Shown here: positions 1 to 12,202 of the stretch, piece by piece | Position numbering within the stretch: the first letter of the stretch is position 1 | Layout: the number at the start of each line of letters is the position of its first letter | Origin: Isoetes taiwanensis | Taxonomy: Eukaryota > Streptophyta > Lycopodiopsida > Isoetales > Isoetaceae | NCBI GenBank assembly: GCA_021234155.1 | Contig: JAJEKV010000005.1 | Location: 12,348,787-12,412,786 of the forward strand | Direction: 5' to 3' | DNA: 64,000 nucleotides | The notes under the pieces: generated by a model | The model's database searches: none | Told to the model about the DNA's origin: nothing | Seen by the model: only the letters and a program-made list of their open reading frames with translations | Translations under genes and position numbers: made by a program

Positions 1-439
1 AGCATCACGTGTCTCCCCATCTTGAAATCCTGCATCAACCTTACAACATATTTATTTAAATACTTATTAACTTATACAAGATTTAAGGCAATCAGTACCA
101 CTTACGATAATACTTAACAAGAGTTTAATAAAATTGTCAGGCTACTAAGGTAAGCCTCATCACAATTATTAATAACAAAAATAATTGCAATTTTAGGCAA
201 TGTTTACTTAGATTCCCTCTTAGACATTATCACATAATGTTTTAGACAAAACAAGTATCCGGAGTTCTACGCTCCTTGTGGTGCTCTTCTCATTGCCCCA
301 TCCCTTGCAATGTTGGCCTGCACATTGATCCACCACGTTAATAATTCCTTTTGTTAATATATTATGTGGATTAAAGGGGCCATCCCGTATTTAACCTACT
401 TGAGCCGAACTACCAGCTCAAGACTACCTCTAGTTACTT

Positions 440-683
440 GCACTAAATCATGGCATAAGGAACATTTAAGATGATCCCAGCATTGCCCATGATTACATGC
501 CTATTCCTACATGACCTTCGGTCATGCGCACATGTAGTGCATCATGGCTAGGGAACATTTAGGATGATCGCATCATCGCCCACAATCATCTGCTTAACCT
601 ACATGACCTCTTGTCATGCGCACACGCAGTGCATCATGGCTAGGGAATATTTCGGATGATCCCATCATCGCCCACGATCACCG
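440..683. repeat. Three-copy ~92-bp tandem repeat
   Basis: Three consecutive copies begin near 440, 537 and 629; the third is partial. Each carries 'gtgcatcatggctagggaa', then 'gatgatc(c/g)catcatcgccca', then 'acatgacct...gtcatgcgcaca'. The array lies just beyond the 3' end of the gypsy coding remnant (minus strand), so it may belong to the region before the LTR or to the LTR itself. Confidence 0.8.
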
Positions 684-1501
684 ACGTCGACTAAGTCGGA
701 GGTGACCTGGTCGTCGAATTGCTCCATGAATTGTGGGTATTGTTTCTCTAGATCATGCTTTATATGTTGCATCTTCCACGCGCAAGTGTTTCCACTTGAT
801 CATATATTGAAGGAATTCCAACCTTCGCGTCTTCTTGAATGCTTTATCAAGAATTAACTCGGGAACAATTTCACGTTGCAGAAAACTTTATGACCGTTTA
901 GATGAGTGGGCAAATCAAACTTATAAGATATGCTCCCTATCTTCTTTTACAATCTTAAAGGGTTCCGCCCGTCTCAGAGCAAGTTTCTTGCAATTTTTGA
1001 TATGGAGCTTCGTTTGCATCACCTTTAGCTCGAGCCAAACTTTATCAACCACAACAAACTCTCGTGGAGATCTATGTCTATCTATTAGATTCTTCTGACA
1101 TGCCCTTGCTGCTAGAAGATATCCAGGTCGCACTTCCTCCACAAGTTGTTGCATATATGCCAGAAGTTATTGAGAGACTTTCACCGTGGATACTAGATTG
1201 TGCCATGTATCTGGAGTCAAGCATTGATAGCTGTAATTAATCATGAAAGAAGACATCTTTGATGATTCTTGCTTTGTACTATTGTATGCAAACTCAACTA
1301 GGTGGATACAATCGGTCCATTTGAATTGCTTTTCAAAACGTAATTTCTCAATATGTCCTCCAAGATTATGTTGGTGCGCTCCTTTTGCCCATCTGTTTGT
1401 GGATGATAAGAAGAACTCATCCACAACTTGGTGCAGATCCTGTTGAAGAAGTCTTGCCAAAAGGCTTTGTTAAACTTCAAATCTCTATCAGGGACGATCA
1501 C
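660..1501 (-). pseudogene. Ty3/gypsy integrase and chromodomain fragment
   Basis: This is a fragment of an LTR-retrotransposon polyprotein read on the minus strand. The upstream end has the integrase core signature with a 'DRD.KF..FW' strand and 'SYHPQTDGQKERTN' (about 1360-1501). The post-core region follows with 'FAYNST', and then a basic GPY/F-like segment (about 921-1154). Between about 690 and 840 I read, through at least one stop, 'MIKWKHLRVEDATYK...QYPQFMEQFDD', which fits the C-terminal chromodomain of chromoviruses. The frame changes several times and no gag, protease or RT is present in the window, so the copy is dead and truncated. The family call is secure; the chromodomain call is weaker. 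Confidence 0.75.
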
Positions 1502-2401
1502 CCTAGCATTCCGTACAATCTAAAAATCTCTTTGGTAAACAAAAGGCGATATCCAAAACTGTTTCTGTAGTATGGCATGGCAAGAAATATGCCATCTTAG
1601 ATAACTTATCTAGCACTACCATCAAGGCATAAAAGCCCCGCACTTCTACAAAATCCTTGTAGTGGTTGCATCATATATTTATATTGGACATCAATAGAAC
1701 TTCATGTACTGAGAACCCTTCAACCCTTCAATGGACTGTTATCGCATGATTAATTTCAACTTAAATATGAGCCACAACCATTTCCTAAATTCAATGCAAG
1801 AGATTCCTGCAGCACAAGATAAGGTGCCCTAGCAACATACTGCATATTTAGCTTAGGACATCAATAAAGAGCATGGATTTTAAGGAAATTCTTGCATTCT
1901 TGGCAAGCCGATGAAGAGAAGGCCATTATCACTTATATCAAGGTCTGCAACTGGGCAATGTTCAATATCGTGTGAAATAGAAACAGAATATGCAAGTCTT
2001 CAGGTTTCCATTTGATTTATTGCAGATTGATACCCCCTCCAGGGAGTGGTACTTATGATGTTTGAGAAGGTGCCTTACACCAACTGATGTAATATACTAT
2101 CATCAAGCACAAAGAGCCCATAAATGTTGTGGTAGTACCTTGGAGCTTGAAGAATCTAGGAGTTTGTCTTTATTGTAATTCCTTGATAAGGCCCCATTGC
2201 ATCAACGACGGGGCATTAGTTAGGAATAAGCAAATAAATCTGACAGAAAAAGGAAACAGATTTGTACTGCATCAAATATGTAGCATAATAACAGGGGGTT
2301 TTCTTTGTGTTTTTGTACACGTTTCACTAAGGTTTTCCTATGATTTCGTGATATATTCAAGTGGATGTACTAATGTGTACATCTAGAGTGCACCATTTCT
2401 G

Positions 2402-2598
2402 AGCCATTGATTTTAGCCTCTTTTTTTTCAATGGTCAACAACCAATGGCTCACAACAAAAGCCTTTTTTTTGTGCGCGTGGTGCATAATGGGCACATGAA
2501 GGCCATTGATTTTAGCCTTTTTTTTCAATGGTCAACAACCAATGGCTCACAAAAAAAGCCCTCTTTTTGTGTGTGTGGTGCATAATGGGCACATGAAG
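2402..2598. repeat. Two-copy ~98-bp tandem duplication
   Basis: Copies start at about 2402 and 2501. Both run 'gccattgattttagcc', a T-run, 'caatggtcaacaaccaatgg', 'gtgcataatgggcacatgaa'. The T-tract lengths differ. Confidence 0.85.
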
Positions 2599-3582
2599 GG
2601 CTTGAAGGGCGCATGTAGTGCAGTTTCCCTGCCGGCAACACATTTCTTATCATAACGTTTGATCCAGAGCTCTGTTTGAGATAATTTTTATTGCGTTGGA
2701 AAGCTCTCTCCGAGATCTTTTTGATAGTGTATGATATGGATATGTTTGGTTAAGTTATCTATGCTAAAACAGCAATTTTTCGGCCGGGTTTGGTAGGCTT
2801 TCACATCCTACCAGCTGATTAATACAGGATTGCGCTATTGGATATTGTTTTATGGCTCATTCTAAATGAAGCTTGCAAAAAATTACCATGCATTTTTAGA
2901 TTTTGAGGCAGTTATTAAGCAAATTCCAAGGCTTTTAGATCCTTGTGCTAACAAGCAGAAAAGTTTCCCACTTTGGTTTCTCACCACAAGAATCCATGGA
3001 GGCCAAAGGCTGCTGTTAAATTCCAGTTGAAAAATGTTTGTGTATGGGTGTTGCAAACTTTATGACTTTCAGAATAATGGGATCAATTTGCTCTATCTTT
3101 ATGGTAACTTTTACTTATGTTCTATTTGTTTTATGGTGATCAAATTCAAAAGCTACAGGTGATGAAAGCCTCAAATGAATTCTAGTTTTTTTCTGGTTTG
3201 AATTCAAAAATTTTTGTCACACTTGGGGGCGTCCCTAAGACCCCGAAGGGGCCAAAAAAAAAATTTTGCAACACAAACCATTAACATCTGACATATAAAA
3301 ATTAAATCTCCCAACACATAACAACCAACATATAACAACCATTGACATTAACAACCAACACATAACTACCATTGACATTAATTAACGCAACCATTGGGTC
3401 CAACACATTTAAATTAAAATTCCCCTTAAACCCCCTTTGGTTTGGGTGCATATTCACACGGGGGGTGACGTAGGGCAACGAGAGCTGTTGGATAGGCATA
3501 TTCACCCCTTATTCATTTTATTGCTTCCATATCCAAGAAGTTACATAAGAAGGGGTTGTATAGAGCATATGTTGAGCATTCT

Positions 3583-3881
3583 CAAACATATTTTGGATCA
3601 GAAAACTTTGACTATTTTAATCTATTCAATATTAATTTGTTATACTAGTTGAATTTAAATGAACAAATGTTGATAAGGGAGTATTCTTTAGACCATAAAT
3701 AACATTTAGAAACATCTATACAAACATATTTTGGATTAGAAAAAGTTGACTGTTGTAATCCAATCAACATAATTTGTAAAGTTGACTGTTGTAATCCAAT
3801 CAACATAATTTGTTATACTAGTTGAATTGAAATTAACAAATATTGATGAGGGAGTGTTCTTTAGACCATGATTAATAGTAT
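3583..3881. repeat. Two-copy ~130-160-bp duplication with a nested 38-bp repeat
   Basis: Both copies start with 'caaacatattttgga' (about 3583 and 3721) and end near 'ttctttagaccat'. The second copy contains an internal 38-bp direct repeat ('gttgactgttgtaatccaat') at about 3744-3815. The nested repeat explains the repetitive reading frame on the minus strand, which is not a gene. Confidence 0.8.
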
Positions 3882-4086
3882 CTTGCCTATACACATGTTC
3901 TTCGTCTTTGCAATTCATGGGATTACTATTTGGTCTCCTCTTATTCTATTCTATTCTATTCTTATTTGGTCCCCTCTTATTTGGTCCCATATAGAAGGAA
4001 AGAACTTGTCCTTCATCACGTGAAGAAGTTGTATGGTTCTTTAATGGAAATCATATGTATAAATTGATCAATAAATTATGGTTTTA

Positions 4087-4246
4087 ATAAGATAAGTTAA
4101 GATAAGATAAGATGAATTTTTACGTCCACGGGAACACAACGGGTTATGGGACGGCACATGCAAGGGCAACAACCCATCTAAAACCTGAGGACTAGACCCC
4201 ATCACCAAACACAATAATCAAATATTAAAAGGCTACCAAGAATAAG
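4087..4246 (-). mobile_element. SINE-like element with pentanucleotide tail
   Basis: On the minus strand a ~120-bp body ends in 'cgtggacgtaaaaattcat' followed by (CTTAT)n. The plus strand shows 'aataagataag' runs on both sides (about 4087-4112 and 4234-4246), consistent with a target-site duplication merged with the tail. The same 3' end, 'CGT(G/A)GACG.TAAAA..TC', followed by an ATTCT-type tail, recurs at 37.4 kb and 41.0 kb, which argues for one dispersed SINE family. The 5' part contains 'ggggtctagtcctcaggttt', loosely like a pol III A box. Confidence 0.55.
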
Positions 4247-4308
4247 ATAAGATAATGCTAATGCTAGTGGTAAATTTATGCTTCTAAAATTATCTAGACA
4301 TAGCCAGT

Positions 4309-5001
4309 TCAAGGATTGAAAGGCCATTGAATAATTGCTGCGCCTCCCCTGTACACTGCCCATTTCTTTTGCAGGCGGGCTGCCCTCACCTTGCAGAGCT
4401 CCTCCTTACAGTTACACAATTGAAGAGGGGAGAGGTCCTCCTGTACTGAGAAACTAGTCCCTCTGAGAGTGTCTTGAAACCGAACCAAAAAATGGCGAGG
4501 ACGATCAGGTCTTGCCACTCCCACCCTAGTAGCGGAGACAACACCAGCCTTCACATGCATGACATCAGTGAAAAAATGCAAAGCAGCATCCATATCAGAA
4601 AGGGCATCATCTTCTGCCTCTACAACCCCTATAATATGCAAGTTCAGGCTCATAGTAATAGAAGATACTGAGGCAGCCTGCTCCTGTCTGCTAGCTCGGC
4701 ACTGCAACTCCTGGTCCCCTTGGGATTGTGGAGATGTCTGTATGCCCACCTCAACATGTTCCCTTTCCAATGTCTGCACTTCCGCTTCAACACAATGTTT
4801 CTTCTGTGGCTGTAATTCTGTATCTAGTGTCTGTACTGAGGCATCACTTGTGCCCACATACTGGGCTTTAGGGTCTGGAACGAAGGCATGTATTAACTGT
4901 AATAAGTGTGTCCATCTCTCAATAGACACGATCATAGATGTGGCCGTCATTCCTCCCTCAGAATGAATGAGTCGTACCTGGTCACGAAGTGTAGGCGGCA
5001 A
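4309..5001 (-). CDS. L1-like LINE ORF1 protein, C-terminal part (solitary)
   Basis: This is an uninterrupted 230-residue frame. Its C-terminal half matches, motif for motif, the ORF1 protein of the LINE at 15.4-16.1 kb in this window: 'SLNLHIIGVVEAEDD' against 'ATNLKISGLIEQEGED', then 'HFF.(D/E)(V/I)M', then 'FLVRFQD', then 'DLSPLQL...KVRAAR' against 'DLTPAQL...KVKDAR'. This is the RRM/C-terminal domain layout of L1 ORF1 RNA-binding proteins, which coat the element's RNA. The N-terminal half has Gln/Glu-rich repeated 'VQTLE' and 'GIQTSPQ' segments. No endonuclease or RT lies nearby, so it is probably a stranded fragment. The true start codon is uncertain. Confidence 0.6.
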   Translation of the reverse strand: MPPTLRDQVRLIHSEGGMTATSMIVSIERWTHLLQLIHAFVPDPKAQYVGTSDASVQTLDTELQPQKKHCVEAEVQTLEREHVEVGIQTSPQSQGDQELQCRASRQEQAASVSSITMSLNLHIIGVVEAEDDALSDMDAALHFFTDVMHVKAGVVSATRVGVARPDRPRHFLVRFQDTLRGTSFSVQEDLSPLQLCNCKEELCKVRAARLQKKWAVYRGGAAIIQWPFNP

Positions 5002-6026
5002 ACACTGAACCTATGTTATGTTCTATTATTGTTTCAACATAATTACTTGTGGGGAGTTCTTTCATTTTTTCATATAAACCGTATCTTGATTATTAGGAAC
5101 ATTGAGGCGTAGTGTTTTAGTGCAAAAACAAGGTTGATAACCATCTTAAACGTCTTTAGTTTGCCCTTAAATGTGTCTATTTTTGTTTCATAGTTTTTTT
5201 AGCAATTCTTTAACCATTCTTTATCCTATAACTATTGAATCCTTTCTCTATTTCCTTCACCTACAATTATCCCTCAATCCTAGTATCTCCTCTTCTGTCC
5301 TCTATACCTAAGATGTCTTCAATGCCAATGTCGTCTGATGAGGCATCACATGTTATTGTGCCATATATTGCACTTGTGACCATATCTTGTATGCAAGATA
5401 GTGTAGCACTTAATACAGTGGTTGTAGCATCACACGCTACGGAGAAATCTCATTATGCGTAGACAGAAGTTCTACTAGCGTCTTCTGCAATGGTTCCTTT
5501 TGCCTTCAATGCAATAGGGCTTGCCTCGGTGTATTGGGTTCAGTTAAGTCATAATAATGGCTGGACATATATTTCACTTAAGAAGACAGCTCGTTAAGGC
5601 AGCTCGACAAAAACGAGTTCTTGTGGTCAGCTCGTTAAGGCAGCTCGGCAAAATCATGCTCCTTTGGTTCATATTGCTAATTTAGAATTTAAATCAGAGA
5701 TTCCTTCTATATATTTTCCTTTGGGTTTTAAACATGCATCTCAGACTTACGTATTTATCTTTATAATTTAATGACAAATGTATCTTTCGTTATTAAAAAG
5801 AAAAATATCCTTTCTCTATTTCATTTGGCAAGCTTTATATTATGCTATAATGGCTAGAAATCTAAAAATAATATATTGTAGTTATAATATGAAGAATATC
5901 TAAAAATAATATATTATAGTTATAATATGGAGAAATTTAGAAGCACTTGTAGATGGTGACTTGGAGAAAGTTGCGAACATCTAGAATCTGTATGCTTATA
6001 ACATTTAGAAGGTTCAATATTAAACA
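5002..6026. other. Gene-less stretch with short duplications
   Basis: No gene is supported. I see a ~40-bp spaced direct repeat 'cagctcgttaaggcagctcg' (about 5588 and 5629) and a ~38-bp AT-rich tandem duplication 'atctaaaaataatatatt' (about 5859-5935). Confidence 0.55.
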
Positions 6027-6521
6027 AAGAAGATACAAAACAGTGGGAAGACAGTGGGATAGCTAATGATGGATTCATATGCCTCTAGACATATTAAGCT
6101 GCCCTCTTTTGAACCATTGAAGCCTTCATAGTCACTGGAGCTGCAGATCTTGTTGGCTGGGCCTTCGAGGGACTTAGGAGGGTGGAATCTCATGGAATAC
6201 AGGTCTGTTGGGTCTGTCTTTGGCTATGATATTGTTTTCTAGTACTTTAGAATGTACTTTGGTTGAGCTATTCTAGAGTTCGTCCATCCCTATCCCTCGG
6301 TGTTGGAGCTTCAAACTTCAGACTCTTATCTTGGATTGGTGTGTTACTGGGACTATTTTTCCGATCTGGTAGACCATTATTCTTGCAAATATTTTTATCT
6401 GGCCTATTGTGGAGCCTACTCCAATAAGGTCGTGTACTATGTTTTTAAGATTAATAGAAAAGTAAAAAAGCTTGCCTACAAAAAAAAAAAAAAAGAAGAA
6501 GAAGAAGAAGATACAAAACAG
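6027..6521 (+). mobile_element. 5'-truncated LINE insertion with target-site duplication
   Basis: A 17-bp direct repeat 'aagaagatacaaaacag' sits at 6027-6043 and 6505-6521. Between the copies lies about 460 bp of non-coding, 3'-UTR-like sequence that ends in a poly(A) tract (from about 6480) followed by (GAA)n. This is the signature of target-primed reverse transcription with 5' truncation. No coding domain remains, so the LINE clade cannot be assigned. Confidence 0.75.
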
Positions 6522-6579
6522 ACTATGCACAACCACCCACCCCCCAGGACACTAACGGGCAACCCTCCACGCGCAACAT

Positions 6580-6710
6580 CTTGTATAGGGGAAAGGAACA
6601 AGGGGACTAATTTCCGGTCCAGATGGTGGGGCCCCGCGACCGGCGGTAGCCGGGAGCGGGTCACCGGTTGGACCAAAAATTAGGACCCTTATCCTTTTCC
6701 CTACAATATA
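6580..6710. mobile_element. Foldback (MITE-like) inverted repeat
   Basis: Arms of about 39 bp, 'gtataggggaaaggaacaag...' (6582-6620) and its imperfect reverse complement (6670-6710), enclose a GC-rich ~49-bp centre with further partial pairing ('ggtcc...ggacc'). A single left-arm copy, 'taggggaaaggaacaagggg', recurs at 7284-7303, so the arm sequence is dispersed. Confidence 0.55.
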
Positions 6711-9700
6711 GAAATAGGGGAGCAAATTTTTGCCCCCATTTTTCTCGCTATATTGCACAGCTCCGTCGAGGTGCACAGGTCTGCCGCTTCAACTTTCTTA
6801 GCTTTCTGTTTGTATTTGTGGCCGAACTTGGAGCAGGAAGATCAACAACTAAAGGTGTGTTATCTCAGCGATTTTTAAGGATTATCATGTGTATTTTGAA
6901 AACTTCTTGGTCTTATAGTTATTCTGCTTGATTATAAGTCTATTCCTTCGAATTCTGGTTCAGATTTAACGCCTTTGGGGTTATGAACTGTACAATATAA
7001 GGTTGCATTCTAGTTTTTTGTATTTAAGGTCTCTTGAAATGCAATTTTCCTTATATGCCTCCTTTTTCGTGGAATGGAAGAGCCTTTGTGGCCCCTTTCT
7101 ATGAACAGATTGTTTCTTCCCTGAACGGCTGGAGGCAATGGCAGCAAACGTATGGCAGCGACAGAGCTAAGAGTTTCTGAGCCTAATATTCTTCCTAAGT
7201 TCTTGCGTTTTTGGAACTTATATTGATCTTGTTCCTCTACCTTGCATGCAGCTATTTCTGGCTTCCAGCTTTTCTGTGATTCGTAGGGGAAAGGAACAAG
7301 GGGACCTCTTGTTTCGTTGTTGTAAATCTTTGTTCAAACCTTTGTTATCCATTATTGTAAATCTCTGTTTTTTCAATGTAAATCTCTGTTCAAATCCATC
7401 TCTGTTTTAAATGAAACTATGTTGCTTTAGGTGTAACTGTATATTGTTTCACTGTTGTTAACCGATCTGATCATAAAACATCTGTCTTACAGCTGTGTGA
7501 ATCTATGTGTATCAGTCTTTAAGTCTCTGTGAATCTGCTGTATGAGTGAAAAGGCTTTGTTAAAGTTAGTGAAAACACATTGTTAATTTGGACAACCAGT
7601 CACATGGAATTGGAAGACCCGACTTCCATTACATGTTGTAGGCAGCTGACATGTGTCAGCATTATAAGCCCCAGGGAATATTTGCGATTCTGTTTCTATA
7701 TTGTTTCCATATAGGGGAGGGTGCCCATAAACCGCCCACTTAAGCAAAAAACTTTATTATGATGGGCTCATTTTTTTGAATCTCCTATTTTGAAATAACA
7801 TTATGAAATTTCAAAGTTTAGCTTTCAGTTGATATTTAAGCACGAGTTGTTTCAATAAATTGAATGATTGCTATAAAGATTTAAGGTTGTATGGTAATTT
7901 TAACACCAATAGATCCACAAATGCCCTTCAATGGACCACCAAAAACCCTCCAATGGATCATTAAATACTCACAATTGACCTTCATTGGACCACAAGTGCC
8001 CACAAATAAACCATGCATTTAGCTCAATTTTTAGCAGGGTTGCCTAACCCGAGTTGCCCACTTTCCTGCGATTCTAGCTATGCCACGTGTCCTGCTGCGT
8101 CAACTGAAATCATTTTGAGCCGTCCGATTCTATAATTTCGAATCCTAGGGCCAAGGAAATTAGAAAACCCAAGTAATTTGACCCTGAAGCTCTAGAGGCC
8201 TCCATCTAGAAGCAAGAACTCTTCAAGCTCTTGCAACTCTGGTGCTTGATAAGGTTTCTCGTCTTCAGTCAAAGACCTTAATCATGGAGCTAGATGCGAT
8301 GCAAAATTGGAAGGCTTTTTGTGAATATTGATTCATGCCTTGCAAATCGCAGGTATGTGGTCTTCGCGATGCATTTTGCTTAAACCTGTATATGTGCACT
8401 TGGTAAATGTTTAGTTATGTAAAATTGTCGTAGCTTACAAAGAGATGTAAACAGTCGAGGAATAGCCGAGGACCCTTCATTGAAGCTTGGCAGACCCCAC
8501 CGAAGCTTGGTAGACCCTTTCCAATGAAGCTTGTTTTAATGGTTCATGAGTGACTAAAATGAAATACCCATGTAGAAAAAAGCTGGGCATAATGTCACGG
8601 TCTGGGAGAGGATATACAGGAGCCAAAAAAATCTGCTTTGTTTATCAGGCCCATGATATAAGTTGAAACGAGGTCTATTTTTGTTTAAGATGCACGCACG
8701 AGTTCGAATGTTGAAGCTGGAAATCTCCATTCTTGGATTGAGAAATTAGACTGGTAGGTAGTGACAAAATAATGCTGATCCACTACTTTGTATATTTAAC
8801 TAGAGGTAAATCTTGAAATCTAGCATACTTTTTATATGTTGACTTAGAAGTACTTTCTTCAGGCTGCTATGCCTCTATTAGCCTGCATATTAACATAGCA
8901 GCAGGCATCTTTCTGTGGCTAGGATACTCCAACCTGTCACAAGATTTTACTTGGGAAATCTCACCTTGAAGCTACATTCTTCGCTTAAGGCCCACAATGA
9001 GCAGCTCCGTATAAAAAATAGTTTTGAACCATCCAAGGTAAGTTGGGACTCATCCTAGACTCAAGATTTGATGAGGCAAAGAAAGCATGGGGATATAGAA
9101 GCAGGGACTTGACAAGGCAAGCTCTTTCTTGGATCAGCACCCCGAGGATGCAAATAAACTAAAGCTTAAGTTCTTTCTTTATGCTTTACTACATGTGAAG
9201 CATTAAGCTTTCATTCAGAATATGTCATACCTCAGGATTTTGAATATCAAATCATGTTGGAAGTCAAGTCAATAGCTTAGCCACAGATAAACATTGTGCC
9301 TTGAATCTGAACTGCAATCCAGATCAAGCAAATAACTTCTCCTTAGCTTGAGTTGTCATAGCTATTTCTTCTGCTTTCTAGTGGCATCTCTTTACGTGAA
9401 ATTGTTTTGCACTCTGCCTAACATTACTACAATTAAAATTCTAATTTCAGTCTTTGTTGCTCCTCACGTATTGATGCCAACATATGCTAGCATTAGTATA
9501 CTTCATGGGCACTGTATAGTTTGGTATAAGCAATATATCTTGCCCACTGTATAGTAGGACTACTCATGATTTTGATGGTAAGGGCATAGAAGATTGTTGA
9601 AGTCTACTATGCTGACAAAAATTGCTCTTCCACATGGCCCTCTTTTCCTTTTGCTGCAACCTTATTGGATAAGAGTGGGGAATGCACTTGTCAATAGAAA

Positions 9701-11600
9701 ATATTGTTTATCCTGTTGTTGTCCATTGTTTCAAAAGTAAGCCTCAGCTAGGATGTTCATGATGATGGACACCAAATCTATACCCCAAAAAGATGCTTGT
9801 GTGATGAATGTTTTGAACTTGATGTTGTTCATGCTTTGTTTTGTAACAAAAGTTAAGCAGTAAAAGCCTTGGCATAGGAATAGATGGAGACAGAACTAGA
9901 TTATGTATCTCTGTTAGATTATTAGCCACATATCAATATCATGTCTCTGTTTCCTCAATACTATATCTTTGTTGTTTGTTTAAAAGTGCTAATAGTGCAG
10001 TGATGGGCTGTGGAACAATTACTACCCATATTATTGAGTTCATAATTTAAACATTAACTTGAATTAACTGCTATGATAGAACAGACAACATTATGGACTC
10101 AGCATTATGGACTGAAAGTTGTTTCATATTATGTGATTACAAAAAGAAGAACACTGACAATTTCAGTACTACATTCTGAGTTCATTGTGGCCATTAAAGG
10201 TGATTGATTGCCACACTGTTTCTTGAATCAACAAATATTTTTCCATGTTAACATGCAATTGCTTTACTTTAAGTCCTATGCCAAGCAAACCAAGGTTCCA
10301 AGGATGAAACAATTCCGTGGACGTCGGATATCCATCTCAAAGGCCATTTGCATCTACATATCGTTACTCTCCCTATGGATATGGGTAAGAAATGGATGAT
10401 AATGAGAAACTCTTCCTGCTTAGTTCATATTCTTGAGAAGGGTGCCTAAGTTAAGCAGGCCTCTTCGTTACATGCCATACTATTAACCAGGTGTACATAC
10501 ATGGTTATAAGGAGTTGGCATAAAGCATTCGCAGCAATTACCTTAAGCTATTTCTCCTGAATAGTGGCCAGCAATTACCTTTAGCTATTTCTCCTGAATA
10601 GTGGCAACAAGGGCTTATGTTACATGCTATGTTACATTCTGGATGTTGCAAGTTACAGCTATTCTCTTACCTAGAACTGTCTTGCCTTCTTTGGAAGGGT
10701 CCCAAGATGTCTAATTAATGATAACTTCGCATAACATTGTAATATCAGGTGGTAGTTTAGAACTCCAAGATAAAGGGTTCCTTTTACTCCTGAATTCTCA
10801 ACTTTTTGTGGATTAGAAAAATATTCATTTCTTACTTCCAGCTGAACAATACTTGCTTAGTCATTCGTTGCTGCCCAGCCATTACTTTGAATAGCAACAA
10901 AATGATATTATCTTCAACTGTGTTTCCGTTCCTTTACAATACATGTATATGATAACAATTATTATTTATGTTTTTTCTCATGTAGAACATTTCTTGTCTT
11001 TTTTTTTATCACTTTTTGGAACATCAGCTTTCATTTGTATTTTAGATTTTCTGGCAAGTGATTGTGTGAATTCATAGAAAAGCTTTAGTCCTGATGAGTG
11101 GCTCGCTAGAGTATCAAGATATACAACGTGAAGATACTCAGAGCGTGGAAGATAGGATGGGGTTTGCATTTGGAGGTCTAGCGCATGATCAAATTCCATT
11201 GCCTTTGTATCAGCACTGGGTTTGTTCCAGCAAAGAATTGCCAAGTTTGTTTTGCATCATGTTTTTGTCTGAGTGAAGGCCTCTTACATGTTGGTACAAA
11301 AGGGTTCTTTGTGGTGCTGCTTGTTCCATATGATAATACTGATTTCTGCCAAAAATAAGGCCACAAATGAGTCCATCTATCCATGTTACGTATTTTGAGT
11401 TCTTTGTTGTGCCATCAAATTGGGTACCGTGGTTTACATGTGCAAGTATTTGCAGATAGCTTATTTTTAGCATCTTTTTTATTTTGTGCTTAAAGAGAAT
11501 GCTATTCAGTAATGATGTGGCTTGCTGTCTTTTATTTGCATGCCTTTTGAGCACTCTATTTTGCATCATCTGTATAGAAGAGGATGCGACAACGCTTTCA
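6711..11600. other. Long gene-less stretch
   Basis: I see no convincing protein, RNA or mobile element apart from the dispersed arm copy at 7284. Reading frames are short and show no recognisable motif. The sequence is AT-rich with many poly-T and pyrimidine runs and could be intergenic or intronic. Confidence 0.5.
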
Positions 11601-11746
11601 CTTTCAAATATAGAGCAGATAGGTTTTTTACCTTACTAGAATTTTTACTTTCAGATATAGAGCAGGTAGGTTTTTTACCTTACTAGAATTTTCACTTTCA
11701 GATATAGAGCAGGTAGGTTTTTTACCTTACTAGAATTTTGAAACAG
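11601..11746. repeat. Three-copy ~51-bp tandem repeat
   Basis: Each unit runs 'ctttcagatatagagcaggt' then 'aggttttttaccttactagaattt'. The second and third copies are nearly identical and the first differs by a few substitutions. Confidence 0.9.
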
Positions 11747-12006
11747 GTGGATTCATTGTTTCATGATATTTCTGGAAACGATTTGAATGAGTTTGATTGC
11801 TAAATTCCACTTGAATTTCTCTTGGAGCGGGTTTTGCTCACGGAGAGTGTTTTTTTGAGATCTACTTGTACACTTAGAGGGTAGAAAGAATAGTACAAAG
11901 TCACACGCATTGTATGCATGAATGCATGGCTTCAAAGCATGAAATTTTACGTCTTCTATAACCCAACCATAGAATTCAATGTTTTCATGTAGTTTTGTTG
12001 CTACTA

Positions 12007-12167
<161 letters not shown>

Positions 12168-12202
12168 TATTGATCATGCCCTTGAGGTCATAGAGCAGCA
12201 AA

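Larger units (their letters stand above)
1502..4086. other. Gene-less stretch with tandem duplications
   Basis: I see no supported gene. There are two tandem duplications (listed separately), an AT-rich 'acaaccattgacatta' direct repeat around 3320-3400, and a short (ATTCT)n run near 3942-3962. Short ORFs here are interrupted and unlike known proteins. Confidence 0.6.

Noticed and set aside
3736-3918. Frame with repeated 'NYVDWITTVNF'
   Set aside because: It is caused by the 38-bp tandem DNA duplication and has no other protein features.
11094-11569. Overlapping frames of 60-119 residues on both strands
   Set aside because: They have no recognisable motifs, no splice or promoter context, and they mirror each other as antisense shadows.
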